From: Chloridium humicola
Lineage: Eukaryota > Ascomycota > Sordariomycetes > Chaetosphaeriales > Chaetosphaeriaceae
Direction of reading: 5' to 3'
Assembly: GCA_027569505.1 (NCBI GenBank)
Contig: JAPDFF010000067.1
Location: 59,864-123,863 of the forward strand
DNA length: 64,000 nt
Below are positions 47,469 through 59,304 of the stretch, piece by piece. Both the position numbers and the translations under genes were made by a program. Below the pieces are notes generated by a model. It was not told the DNA's origin, did no database searches, and saw only the letters and a program-made list of their open reading frames with translations. Position 1 is the stretch's first letter. Every line of letters starts with the position of its first letter.

Positions 47469-48409
47469 TTAGACAGCAACAGTTGCCGGCGGCGCCGCTG
47501 TAGGCGCGGACGCAGGAGCAGGAGCCTTCTCCGGGAACGTACCCGTGCTGGCCGGGACCCGGCCATACTGAGTAAAAGCAATGTTCAGGCGGCCATAGTC
47601 CCAGCGGCGCGACATGAAGACAATGGCAAACCCCAGCCCAGTCAGCAACAGCACGTCCAAAATACCAAACCAGATGAAGCTCGGCACTACCCCAATCCTG
47701 TTCCCGCCATCGCTCAGTCCCCACGCCAGCGGGTACATCATCCACAAGAAATTCGTCCACGCCGCCAGGGAGAAGTAATCCTTCTTGATCCCGACCCGAT
47801 CGGCGCTCTTCGCCCCATGCCGCAGAGTCGACAGCGCCAGGAACAGCCACGCGAGCGTGCCGAAGGCGAAGAAACCCCACTTGTAGTTGCTGGGCGTGTA
47901 GGCGGCGACGAGGTAGGCGATGATCCAGACCCAGGAGAGAAACACGTTGAAGAGGATGGTGGCCCACGAGATGCCGCTCAGAACGCCCAATGCGATGATG
48001 ACGGTGGGGAAGAGCACCACCCAGAAGACGTACTTGGCCCAGAAGATTTGGCGGAGAAGGCCGCTGTGGCCGAGCTGGTTGGCCTGCGGGATGAGGGACC
48101 AGGCCAGGTCGGAGGCCATGGCGTAGTAGGCGAGGAGCCCGGCGAAGTTGGCGATGATGAAGAGGTAGTGGAAAAAGCGTTCGCCGCCGCGGGCGCGGAA
48201 TTTCAGGGCGTAGAGAGCAAGCTATGGGGGGTGGGTGTTAGTTGAGTGAGAGTCAGGGGTGAGGAGGGGGGCAAGGGGTGGCTTACCGTGGAGAAGCCAA
48301 AGATGGCGGTGACGGCGAACAGCCAGTTGGAGCCATTGGTGGTAAGGTATTGGTTGCCAGCGGGCGGGTGAGTGCTCAGGGCATCGTTGCGAGGAACTAT
48401 CACCGCCAT
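47469..48409 (-). CDS. Opsin-related protein (YRO2/MRH1/HSP30 type), no retinal-binding lysine
   Basis: Seven-helix membrane protein of the microbial rhodopsin family, usually stress-induced and in the plasma membrane. Exons 48409-48287 and 48221-47469 (65-nt intron) give 291 residues. In helix C the segment WAKYVFWVVLFP (102-113) aligns with the bacteriorhodopsin Arg82-Pro91 stretch: Lys104 replaces Arg82 and Phe107 replaces the proton-acceptor Asp85, while Trp and Pro are kept. In helix G, LDVLLLTG keeps the Asp of helix G (Asp230) but has Leu234 where the Schiff-base Lys is expected. Hence it cannot bind retinal as rhodopsins do. The Pro/Ala-rich C-terminal tail is typical of the group. 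Confidence 0.9.
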
Positions 48410-50674
48410 GGTTGCCGCCAAACAGTTCTTCGCTGTCTTGATCAGGGGTTGAGAGGCCTTGTCAAGGAATTGGCGTGAGAGAGTAGAGACAGATGTCAAT
48501 CAGATACCCTGGTGTGAGTATCAGCGGATGAGAGAGAATCTGATGGAGGAGGACAGAGCTCACAGCAAGCGATGGGGAATTGTTGCCATCTTATAGCCGT
48601 GTGAACCTGCTCAGAGATGGGATGAGGTTGTGGACTCCCTGACGCAACACCACAACACAAACAAGGGACCAGCACCGAGGACAACAGCTCGTTTCTTTCG
48701 GAGAAGCGAGACGATTGGAACTCCGAGGACCCCGGACCAACAATTGCAAAGCCCATCAAAGCGAGCTCATGGCACGCCTGACCTGATTGCCATCTCTCAT
48801 GACATTGAGCTGCAAAATGCCGACACACTCCGACCTCACCAGTGGCCGGCCGCCTCTCCGATTCCGAGCTTCTCCTCGAGCTCTCCTTCTGTCCCACTCC
48901 TCCCGCAACAAGCCGGCAGCACCGGGGTACCGCGCAGTCCCGTGGCCCGTGTGTGACGCCGCCGTCCTGACAAACCAAGACACCATGCCACTCACGGCAG
49001 TGGTCAGTAAGGCGTATCGTGTAAGCAAACGAGCGTTTCTAATAAGCGTCCATCCAAACGCCGAAGCAGCTATCCATTTCCAATTTCAATTGAACGACCT
49101 GGCGGTGGACTCGCTTACACAGTCCATCACTTACACCACAGCTACCCCGTACCCACAAGGCTAGGATCACTGGTCTTGTTGTCGGGACCAACGACGTCGG
49201 CTCTCACGGCCGAACCAATTGACGACGACGGGCCGAAGCTTGGCATACGTCTGAGAAACATCACCACATGACAGGTCACAGTGCGGGAGAGATGAAGTCT
49301 TCCGGATCGTCCGGGAGCATCGGGACTTGGGGTGCAGCGAGAAGGGCCAAGAAAGCAGCCACACATGTTGATAGGCGGTGATGAATAACAAGAGCGCGAA
49401 TCGAAGCGATCGAAGCTTGGTTCCAATGGACGTTTTCAGGACTGCTCCATCAAGATCACACAAGGGACCAGTCCCTGGACCCCTTACCCACCCGGCGACT
49501 TACGCCAAAAGTATGACAAAGAAGGACAACCCTGCTTCACGTTTGCTTTCATGACTGCTTCCACAGCACATCCAATGCCATACCGGCATGCGGCAGACCG
49601 CAGAAACTCATCTAACCATCTCCTTTCGTAGTAATGTGATAGAGTGAATTCCCCTCTTGAGAAACTGTAATTGGACTGCATCTGCCACCACACAACCCAT
49701 CCGTCCCTTCCGATCAACCTCAAAGTACAACCCCAAGTCATTCCATCCACCCCAACCAAGCAAAGCCAAGCCGGTCTAATGCCGGCACTCGATGCGCGAG
49801 GGAGGCCGACCCCCGTCGAACCCCGTCGGGTGATACACCTCCACACCTCAGCGTCACGCCACTGCTCGAAGGCAGGAAGCTTCTGGTTAGGTAAGGCAAA
49901 CACCATGTGGTAAGCTCCAGCTTCCAAGCTTTCCCATTGGCGGGTTGCTTGTTGGTATGGCATGGAAGCTATTGTTGGCTCTTCTCTTGGAAGCATCAGT
50001 CGGAGCTTCACATTGTCTCTGTTTCTTTGTTGTGTGTTGCGTCCAAGCTCTCGACCACGCGGGTGCCGTCCGTGCCCATCTCAACCCATCCGTCTCAACA
50101 CTGAGATCGCTGAGTCAAGACCACGCTAACACGAGACACGATTAAGAAAGAAAGCTTCACATTGGCAGACGATCTCGACGAATGCCTCGTGACTTGATTT
50201 ACCCCATCCGTGTCTACCCGCCTCTTTCTCTCCGATGCTCTACGTGCAGAAGTCTCACACCTCCAGCCAGCAAGCTCGGTATGCATGCTGCTGCCACCAC
50301 CCGAGACAGGTGGGAGGAACGGACAGAGCTGATGGCTCCCCCCTCCTCTCTCCCACACACATTCTTTCTCACACGCTTTTAACAAGAGACCAGCCAAACA
50401 CATTTCTCCGTAGTAGTTATCGTAATGGCTTCCAGTCGCTAGTAACCAATCCATTTCATTCCCCCTTTCCGTCAAAATCATCGCGCGTGTGTAGTTGTAC
50501 ACCCCTTTTTCTGTCCTCGCTCATGGCTGTCTGTAATGTATGTACGTAACCCAAATCATGTGTTCTCGCGCTGCGCCCATAGGAATGTATGTACCGGCCT
50601 TCGCGGTGTCGTTCTTTCGCACCGCGCCATACTCGCTTTGCATTGGTAACACAAACCTGCTTCCCTCCTGAATT
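48410..50674. other. Gene-free stretch, 2.3 kb
   Basis: Between the 5' end of the opsin-related gene and the 3' end of VID28. The left part should hold the opsin-related promoter. Minus-strand frames of 135-175 codons around 49484-50502 lack domains and splice partners; I regard them as chance. The right part (about 50420-50660) is T/C-rich and fits a VID28 3' region. Confidence 0.4.
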
Positions 50675-53600
50675 TCACGCCCCCCCAACACCCCCCTTCA
50701 ACTGCGCCACCGCCGCCCTCGCTCTCTGCCTAACATCCAAATTCTCATCCCCCTCACCCAGCCCCTCCAACTTCGCCAGGAAACCCAACCTCTCCAGCTC
50801 CCCCGTCCTCGCTCCCCACGCGCCCCTGTCCGCCTCGCTCTCCAGCCACGTCAGGTTCGCGAAAAGCTGCGCCAGCGCTTTCCTCACTCCGTCATCCCCG
50901 CTCTGGATGTGTCCGCCTAGTAACTTGAGGAGTTCGGTCTGGGAGACAACGAGTTGTCGAAGGCGTGGGGAAGAGGCGGCGATGTGCACGAGGATCCAGA
51001 CGAGGTTTTCGACGAGGCGGGATTGGGGGTAGAGAACTAGGGTGTTGTTGCTGTTGTTATTAGCGTTGTTGTTGTTATTACCCCCGCGGTTGTGGTGGCG
51101 GCGGGAGAGGGCGTTGACGACGCGGACTTTGAGCTTGTCGGCCAGCAGGCTGAAGAGGCGGTCCTGGCCGAGGGAGGTGAAGAGGTAGTCGACCATGTCG
51201 GTTTGGGAGGATGGGGTGGGGAGGAGGATGAAGTTGCGCACGAAGCCGAGGGATTGCTCTTGGATGGCGAGGGTGTCGGGGCGAGCTTTGCGGGTTGGGT
51301 TGAGCTCCGCGTCGCGGAGGAGGGAGAGTTTGAGGGCGGCGTGGTGGAGGCGGTCGGAGGAGGTGGTGGTGGGGGGTCGGTGGGTGAGGGCGGGCCAGGT
51401 CCACGGGCGGTTGTAAGTGTCTGAGGGGGATTCGGTGGGGGTATGGGTGTGTGTTTCTGAGTCCATGTCTTCGTCGTCGTCGGGATCAGTTGTGGTGGCG
51501 CGCCGGGTGTTGCGGAACGAGTCCTCGTCGAGGGTGTCGTCGCTCATCAGCTGGACCAGCCAGCCTGGCTCGAGCTCCTCAAGGCATTGCTTGCGGAGGT
51601 TGGTGTCCAGAGACATCATCAGGTGCTTGAGAGCCCACATCGCGTTGATTCGTAGACCTGGGCTGAGGGAGTGCGCCTGCTCGCATAGAGTCTTGATGAT
51701 GTCGGCCTTCAAGAAGGCCTGCCCATCGTTAGCATTGCTGTTGTATATCGCACGGGAAGAAATGCTTACCTCCACCATGGGGCTGCTCTCGCTCACGAGG
51801 TTGATGGCTACACTGGACGCAGCAATTTGGACCTCGGGGTCAGGGTGCCGCAGCAGGTCGTTGATGGGCATCACAACCCCGTGGTCCTGTAGAGTTGTCC
51901 GGAGGATATTTGGTAACCGTGATAGCGTCCGTATCGCATGGCACGCCGCGATGATGACAGCATTTGGGTTATGCCCGTAGAGTGACGATCCACCGGCGGC
52001 GCCGTCTTCGGCGCCCTTATCCTTCCCTGGTTTCTCCTTCGCATTCTTGGGTTTGCCAGGGCGCGGGAACAACGATTGCACGATGTACGGCGTGACGTCT
52101 TCGGCAACGAGCGCCTCCCGGTAGTCCTTTTCAAGTGCGGCCATTGCCGCTACCAGCTTCAGCGTGCTCTCCCTCATCCTGATTTTGTGTGCATAAGCGG
52201 GGACAAAGGCGGGTGCCCCAACCCGACATGTAGCAAGGCCTTCCTCCAGCTCGGGGCCTCGGTCGGGCGTGGGCGACCAAGGCCGCGGAGCGGATTGGAC
52301 GGGCTGGGGCTCGTATGACTCCTTCAACAGCTTCGCCACCAACTTGATTGCACCCCATTCATGTGCAGTCTGCTGCAGTGGCTTGCTGTCGCCAATGAGC
52401 CGAGCCAGGACCTCTGGAGCCCGCTCCATGATCACCCAACTCCTGGCCATGTCGGGCTCAACCGAGCCGGCCTCCTGAACGGAGGACGGAATCGGCTTGT
52501 CGTTATCCTTCATTAACTGGCAGAGGAGCGGGACAATAAGCATGCCGAGTGCTTGCTCACGCTCGGGGTTCGCAAATCCAGCCTTGAACAGCGACGTCAA
52601 CACAGAAGCAGCCATAACTCTTTCGAGTCCGGATGTTGACCGGGCGAGATGAATGAGCCACGGAATGATTGGGCTCTCAGGCTCCTCAACATCCTCGCTC
52701 TCTGCGGGAGCACCAAGCCGGCTGGGGTCCCACCCAGTGAACCTAAACGCTGATGAAGGGGCGCCCGAGGCAAGGTTGTTGCGTGATAAGGAGAAGCCTA
52801 AGGGAGGAAAGTCGTCGACACGCTTTGGCCCGGTTCTGGTCTGGGCAAGAGGAACCGCTGGCAGCAAATAGTCCATGGCCCCAGGGTTTCTGGCACGAAT
52901 GTTGCTAAGACCGTGCATTTCAAGCGCATTCCAAGCGGCCCTTGTGTCAGTGCAGCCCGGCATGAACTCCATGTAAGGCAGGACCGCCATGATGACCGGC
53001 GAACTCAGCAACAAACTTGAGCGGAAGCGCGAGCCGACGATGATGGTAGAGATGGCTTCGAGGGTCGATGCCAGGTCGGCGCCAGGAGCAGCAGGGGCTG
53101 GTATCAGGTCGGCCAATCCGTCGGCCTGGCCAACCAATTTGGCACCAGGAATGACCTCTCCTCTAAGCACGATAAAGCTGGCTAGCATAGTAGCGAGCGC
53201 GTCCAGTATGCCCGAGTCGGCCAAGGCATTTTGATGTTGAGGGCCCTTGCACAGACGACTGATGAGTGTCGCCACCAGACGCTTCTGCTCCTGCACAACG
53301 GCCTCGGTAGAATCCTGAGAGAGGATAGCGCAAAGATAACCGACATATGGGGAAGCAAACAATGCGTCTGATAACCCAGATGTATCATCCAAGCTTGGCG
53401 GAGCGAGCTGGGCGGATTCTGCGAGGTTCCTCAAGGTCCGCAAAGCGTGTAGCACGATTTGTGGAGGGTTACCGGCCGGAGATATTGCTGGCAAAATCGC
53501 AGAAAGGACACCGATGGAATGGAGGGGTCCGAGGAAGGCGGTGCCACCTGGACTAGATTAGCAACGCGAAAGGTGTGGCCACGCCTCACCAGGTCGGCGG

Positions 53601-53907
53601 CCAGCTTACCATAGGAGAAGCTGGCTATTAGCTGGAGAGCCAACAACCGCACCGCCTCCTCTTCTGATAGCGCCTCTGACTGTCCTGTGCGACTGCGCTC
53701 CTTGCCGTTCAACCCCGACGGCGATCGAGCGTTGTCCCGGAGGATCTTGACCAGCGATTCCAGGATGCCGTTCTGGACCCACCACTCCTTACGTTGGACG
53801 TGGCCAACGACCTCATCCTTCAAGGCGCGGAGGGCGCTGGCCTGTTCCGAGTGGCTCCTAGCAACCCTGATCTGCGAGAGGACAGGCGGACTTTGAACCC
53901 GAGCCAT
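50675..53907 (-). CDS. VID28: Armadillo-repeat protein Vid28/Gid5, GID E3 ligase subunit
   Basis: Substrate-receptor adaptor of the GID/CTLH ubiquitin ligase, which degrades gluconeogenic enzymes; the animal counterpart is ARMC8. Exons 53907-53610, 53547-51770 and 51718-50675 join in phase to 1,039 residues. The first intron is 62 nt; the second (51 nt) is itself open in frame and easily missed. The start MARVQSPPVLSQIRVARSHSEQ fits the family N terminus; upstream frame has only a TTG. Armadillo-type helices run through most of the chain (for example VLHALRTLRNLAESAQ, IIAACHAIRTLSRLPNILR, RLVENLVWILVHIA). An acidic disordered insert lies near 795-830 and a poly-Asn tract near 905-920. Confidence 0.9.
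51042..51080. repeat. GTT trinucleotide microsatellite (poly-Asn in VID28)
   Basis: GTT-rich tract on the plus strand encoding Asn runs in the minus-strand VID28 frame, interrupted by Ala and Ser codons. Confidence 0.7.
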
Positions 53908-55654
53908 GTGGCAGTTCGGTGTTGTGTCGAGTTGGATGCGAGGTGCGTCACAGGGCCCGGCCGAGGGAAGCAACGGGGGTCGTCGAGAGGGAGGCGTTTC
54001 GAGAGGGGCGTCGATTTGGGGCAGAGAGCTCAATGATCGTGCTACGAGCAGTCAGACAGCTGGATGAGGATGGGGCGCGCTTGGCCTCGTGGTGGCGTTC
54101 TGGTGTTTGGTTCGAGGTGTGCAACGGGGCGTGCTCGATCTGCGCCACTCGTGCTCGGATAACGAATTTATTGTTATGCGGATTAATGGCGAGTGCCTAA
54201 TGGCGGTGTTTCCACGGGAAATATCCGCGTAGATGGTGTCTTCGTGCAGGCGAGCTTGTCGCGCAGTGTTGGTGTCGTCGCGGAAAGAAGACGGCCGTCG
54301 ACGTCGTCGCTGGCTCGTGGTGGTGGAAGGCGGATGAAGTTGGCCAATGATGGCAGGGTTGGATGGAAACGCGAGCCCCACCACGAAATGCATGGGCCAG
54401 GGTCGCACAGGGCAGAGGTTCCAAGTGGCCCGTGCGTTGTCTTAATTTAGGTACCGGTCTTGGCACTTAAATCCCATTCTCAGCTCATCACATTTTCTTC
54501 CACCTTCCACACCTAAAATTTCTACGGAGAAGATCTTCCTTGAAACTCAGCTGCGCACAGCATCAAAAGCGGCCGAGGACAAGACCCCGAGTCCGAGCAG
54601 GACCGTCGTGCAACCAAGCTTTTCAGCTTCAGGACTCAGGATGAGGCGGTTCGAGAGGCGAGTTATGTAAGTTATTATGCGTAGATGCTACAGTCAGCTG
54701 CCATTTCCAGACACGGATCTCGGTCAACACCAGAGCTGGCCACTGGAGAGCTTTCTCGTGACCGTGCCTCGCCTCTCCTCCTCTGCCAGATCAGCCAGAG
54801 GAACGCTGGCACGAGGCCACATGGGAAAACGCACAGTTTTCTGCCGTCACCGCTCCCTGTCGCAGCCTCGAGTCTGGTTCGCCAAGACGGCCTTCTCCTG
54901 GGAGGCTTGAAGCCACACCAATCATGGAGCGGTCGCACCAATCCAGTGCCTTGCGCTTCCCGACGACTCGGTCTCCCTCGCGCGGTAACGTGCTCTGTTT
55001 GGTCGGCCCCTTTCGCTTGATCCACCCGAGATGCAACTCTTGCTCATGGATATCCGACATTGGGCACAAGTCCTCGTCCTACCACACCCGGTTGCGGCCC
55101 AGGAAAAATCTTGCTGCAGCCCTGGACGGGCCAGGAACGGGATGGGATTGTAGTTAAATATCTTGGAGCGGTGCCCGCCCGTCTGGATCAAACTGATGCC
55201 ACCCACCTCCAACTCCCGTCAGTTATCGTCGCGTGTCCCTAGACGAGAGACAGTGCAACAGTCGTCCGTAGCACAGCTCCTGCACCAGACTGCCCTCCGT
55301 ACCACAGCAGGGATTCCACATCTCAGAGCTGCATCATCGCCATAACTTTGTTTCGTTCCTCCACCACGGACGTCGATCACTGAGCTGGACGGTTTGGACT
55401 GGCTCCGGACACCGAGGGGCACACCGGCTGGTGCGACATCGATTTTTTCAGGTTCTTTGTGGGGTTCGTCAGCTTGGGACAGCGCAGTTCTGTGTTCCAG
55501 GTTCCCATTCATTCGTTGCTTTAGTGCTGTCGCTGCTGCGTGGCAGAGTGGGTCATCCTCGCCTGCCGCCCCACCATTCCCCGGCTGGGCTTGCCGCACC
55601 CACCAGACTCATCGACTTCCTCTGCACCTGCGCTTTCGCAGGACCCAGCTTGGG
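53908..55654. promoter_or_regulatory. Divergent region VID28 / Pho80-type cyclin
   Basis: 1.75 kb between divergent starts. Both promoters and a possibly long cyclin leader must lie here. The cyclin frame remains open upstream of 55655 to about 55394, without an ATG, so an additional 5' exon is possible. No separate gene recognised. Confidence 0.45.
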
Positions 55655-56962
55655 ATGATGTTGGCATGGTCTTCGGTTCCCACAACACCATCCAATGAAT
55701 CACCTCGCGGCCGCTTTCGATTCTTCCACTATGCCCCAGCCCCATCGCCGCGACAATCGTCTCTTCCCCGGCTGCCGACAATCGCCAAGTCTCGCCGCCC
55801 GAGCCCGTCTCCCGCACCCCCAATAGCCTCGTCCTCCTCCGCCGCCCCGCCGAAGCGATATGTAGCCGTCGATGCCGCAACCCAGTACTCGCCTATGGAG
55901 CCCATGGACTACGCGACCGGCGAACTACTCCCGCGAGTACCACCCACAAAGCCCGACCAAATTAACCACAACCACAACCACAACCCCGCGAAGGAACGGG
56001 GCGCCATGGCTGCCCCCGACGAGCAGCCCGCCGCAGCGGTGCACCCGTCCGCGAGGCCCCATAAGACAGTGCCTCACGGTCCAAAGCAGCGCATCGATTC
56101 TCCGTCCCTGACTGCCTCTCTCTCTAAGCGACGAAATTCCCAAGGGCCAGGAAGCATCACCAGCGCACTCCCCGCCGATGCGCTACAAAACCCCTCAACG
56201 CTCTCAAAGCGGGCACGACCCGATACAGTACCCTCGAAGGTTCTGCCACGGCGATACGAGTTTTGTGCGATGGAGGATATAGTAGTTCTCATTGCGCATA
56301 TGCTCGGAGAGCTCATCGAGAGGAACGACGCGCTTGCCCTCAAGTCGGGGCACCTCACCAGATTCCACTCCCGGTAGGCCGCCTCAGCAGAACAGTCCCG
56401 TGCAATCCGTTGATTGCAATGCAGAAACTGACGGCGAACCTGTAGGACAGCGCCGGGAATATCAGTCTCGGATTACCTCCACCGGCTGGCCAAACACGCC
56501 ACCCTTAGCCCACCCCTCCTCCTCTCCATGGTCTACTACATTGACCGACTCTGCGCCATGTACCCCGATTTTACCATTAACACGCTCACTGTGCACCGCT
56601 TCCTTATTACCGCCGCCACGGTCGCCGCCAAGGGCCTGTCGGACACCTTCTGGAACAACTCGACCTATGCTAGGGTGGGCGGCGTCAAGGTTGCCGAGCT
56701 CAAACTGCTCGAGCTCGAGTTTTTGCACAGGGTCGACTGGAAGATTGTGCCTGACCCGGACGTCCTGGTCTCATACTACAAGGGCCTCATCGCGCGCTGT
56801 CCCGGCTACGTGCTCGAGGACTTGGAGGACAACAAGGATACCGACGACAGCGACGCCCTGAACGATTCCGACGACGTTTATGACGAGGAGGGCGCCGACG
56901 AGGAGCAAGGGCGCGCGACGGAGAGCGAGTCAGAACCAGAACTGACTTCGGCCGAGAGATAG
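55655..56962 (+). CDS. Pho80-type cyclin (Pho85 cyclin, PREG-like)
   Basis: Regulatory partner of a Pho85-type cyclin-dependent kinase; in Neurospora the related PREG represses phosphate acquisition genes. Exons 55655-56373 and 56446-56962 (72-nt intron) give 411 residues. The first 200 residues are Pro/Ser/His/Asn-rich and poorly conserved. The cyclin fold starts at about 210 (IVVLIAHMLGELIERND), followed by the signature RFHSRTAPGISVSDYLHRLA that spans the intron, then LLLSMVYYIDRLCAMYP, TVHRFLITAATVAAKGLSD and VGGVKVAELKLLELEFLHRVDW. The tail is acidic (Asp/Glu/Ser). Whether it is the phosphate cyclin itself or a Pcl6/7 paralogue cannot be told here. The start at 55655 is simply the first ATG in frame. 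Confidence 0.85.
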
Positions 56963-57519
56963 GACAGGCGCTGCCAGAAATGGGTTGCTGGAATCGTGTT
57001 TTCTGCGACGGGGAGAAAGGTTTGAAGGGCGAGGAACGGTGGGAATGGTTACATGGGATGATACCTTCCAAAATACGGGGTCATTGAGCGGAGTTTTTGG
57101 TTTGGAATTACTTGCTTTGGGTCTGGAAAAGGCCGGGACTGTGTTGCAGTGAGCATTGGGTTGAAGGATACCAGCGGCTTGTGTAGATAGCACTGGCAGA
57201 AATAGTGAACTGTGAAACCTGCATAGTGCTCGCACAACTACTCTATTCTTCTCATTCTCAACCTCGCTATCCAGAGCATTTCCCCGCCGCGAAATGCATG
57301 ACGCCGCGTCCCTGGCGTGGTGGGGTTGAAGCCATCGTGGGGAAAGTAGCAGGCCCCTGCCATCACCCGACAGGGGGCGCCAGCCAGGTGGGTCCTCATG
57401 CCAAGCCACGAGCTGCCAGAGCTCCATCGCCGTCTTGGCTCATCAGCTTCCTTCGAACCTCTCTCCTTTCCATCACCACCTCCCACCATCCATCCGCGCA
57501 ACCTCCATCACAGGACACA
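56963..57519. other. Intergenic region cyclin / EMC10
   Basis: About 560 bases between two plus-strand genes. The frame of the next gene is open upstream of its ATG but encodes nothing signal-like. The strand is C/A-rich from 57470. No gene seen. Confidence 0.4.
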
Positions 57520-58306
57520 ATGCGCCTCCCAACACTCCTCTCCCTTCTCCTCGCAGCAACCGCGCGCCTCACCAGCGCGCGCGACGCATCAAACCCGCGC
57601 ATCGCAGCAATCTACATCCAGCCCTTATCCTCCCCGTCCACAACCCCCTCCCTCCTCGCCGAGCTTGCCCTGCCGGACCTCCCCACCACTTCCGACCCTT
57701 TCTCGAGCCAAGACTCTACCGCCGCGGAGATCCTCACCTACGAAGCCCCCCTCCTTCCCGAAGACCAACAACCGGGAGACCAACTCCTCCGCCTCGGCCT
57801 CTTCTCCCCCTCCACCCAGAAATGGCTCTCTCCGACCACCGTCCTCTCCAGCCAGAACTTTGACAAGGGGTATGCGCCGCATTTTGAGCTCACTCTGGCT
57901 GGGAAGGAAGGGAAGGAGGAGGTGCTGGGGGTCGTGTGCAAGGGGGTCGCGATTGATGCGGGACAGACGAGGGATTTTGGGCCGCGGGCGACGGTGGTGA
58001 GGGTGGGTGAGGGCGAGCAGGTGAGGACGGGGAGGAGGGTGGTGGTTAATCCTGGGGAGGGGCCTGGTGCTGGGGGGGAGGTGGTGGAGAAGACATTTTT
58101 GCAGAAGTGAGTATTGACTTTCTTTTTCTTTCTTTTGGGGGTGATTTGGGGTTGGTGGTTGGGGGTGGTGGTGTTGGGGTTGGAAAGATGATGGGGGAAT
58201 GGTTTGTTTTGGGGATGACAATGCTAACTGTGATGACAGGTACTGGTGGGCGCTGGCTATCGGCGCGCTCTTGCTCCTTACGGGAGGTGGCGGCGAGGAG
58301 AAATAA
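57520..58306 (+). CDS. EMC10: ER membrane protein complex subunit 10 (EMC10)
   Basis: Lumenal subunit of the EMC insertase, which helps place transmembrane segments in the ER. Exons 57520-58106 and 58240-58306 (133-nt intron) give 217 residues. The start was chosen at the ATG that yields a signal peptide, MRLPTLLSLLLAATARLTSA. The lumenal domain contains ILTYEAPLL, LLRLGLFSPSTQKW, the family-like NFDKGYAPHFELTL and GVVCKGVAIDAGQTRDFGP. The intron lies just before the C-terminal membrane helix KYWWALAIGALLLLTGG, which ends in a short acidic tail. The assignment relies on recalled fungal EMC10 sequences; a different single-pass ER protein is less likely. Confidence 0.78.
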
Positions 58307-58812
58307 TGGAATAGACTTGGGTTTTGGGTTGGTGTTTGGGCATTGCGGTTCCTTTGCAGTTCGATGTGAGGGTGCTCGTTGTATGGTTGTGAGGTGAGGT
58401 GCCTGTTTTGGCGTTTGTCTCTTTCAGATCCCCATCTCCTTAAACACTTTTCTGGCATACCTCCTGGGCCATTCTCACAGACTCTAATAACTGGTTTCAT
58501 CTTCATCCTCGCTTTCTGTCTCTCCCCAGCTCTGCATCAGTGTGCACAGTCCCCAAGGAGCTCACACACCCTTGTCAGCTGGTTGCCAGTGGTTACGGGC
58601 CGTCCCAGTTTTGGCCTTCTGGGACCCACAAATCCCCTGCCTGCCAGAATTTCGGGGACCTTCCTGGCCTTGCGCCTTCCATCAAACAACTCCAGCTGCT
58701 TCCTTCCTTTAAACCAATTCTCCCATTCTTCAATCGCAATCCCTGTGACTTTTCGCCCCCATCTTCAACCCAACCAAACACACCTCACCTCAAAACAACC
58801 TAAACCGCAACC
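58307..58812. other. Intergenic region EMC10 / CHZ1
   Basis: About 500 bases, T/C-rich, with a C/A-rich end (CCTCACCTCAAAACAACC) before the CHZ1 ATG as in an efficient leader. No gene seen. Confidence 0.4.
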
Positions 58813-59304
58813 ATGACCTCCGAGAACGGCGAGCCCATGGCCATCACACCCACCGACACTGGCGCCGCGCAGGCGACCGAGTTCAAGGGCAAGGGCAAGG
58901 CCCCGGCCGAGCAGCAGCATGCTGAGGACGCGTCCATGGTCGAGGATGACGACGACGATGACGAGGAGGAGGAGGAGGCTGAGGAGGTAAGCGCGCGCGC
59001 AACCACAATAATGATGCAAACAAACAGCGAGCGCTAACATTCTGTCCGTCCAGGAGCCTGAGGCCGGTACGCCAATTCCACTGTATCACTTCCTACGATT
59101 CGCGCGCTAACCATCTCACCCGCAGCTGACGAGGACAACATGGAGGAGATCGACCTGGACAACGTCATTGGCCGCCGCACCCGCGGCAAGGTGATCGACT
59201 TTGCGAAGGCCGCGGCCGAGAACCCGCCTGATGAGGACGACGATGAGGACGACGATGACGACTTCCAGGGCGAGGGTGAGGACGACAAGATGGATGAGGA
59301 TTAA
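58813..59304 (+). CDS. CHZ1: Histone H2A.Z-specific chaperone Chz1
   Basis: Acidic nuclear chaperone that delivers H2A.Z-H2B to the SWR1 remodeller. Exons 58813-58986, 59054-59066 and 59126-59304 give 121 residues. Exon 2 is a micro-exon of 13 nt that restores phase between the two acidic parts. The CHZ motif is clear: EEIDLDNVIGRRTRGKVIDF (about 73-92), flanked by two acidic stretches (DDDDDDEEEEEAEE near 45-58 and DDDEDDDDD near 105-115). The N terminus is Lys/Gly/Ala-rich. Length and layout are normal for fungal Chz1. Confidence 0.93.

Noticed and set aside
49484..50502. Two minus-strand frames of 135-175 codons
   Set aside because: Considered as small secreted or membrane proteins, but neither has a signal peptide, domain or clear splice structure.
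53548..53609. Reading VID28 straight through LVRRGHTFRVANLVQ as coding
   Set aside because: The frame then stops; a GTAAGC...CAG intron of 62 nt keeps phase into the conserved AFLGPLHSIG segment instead.
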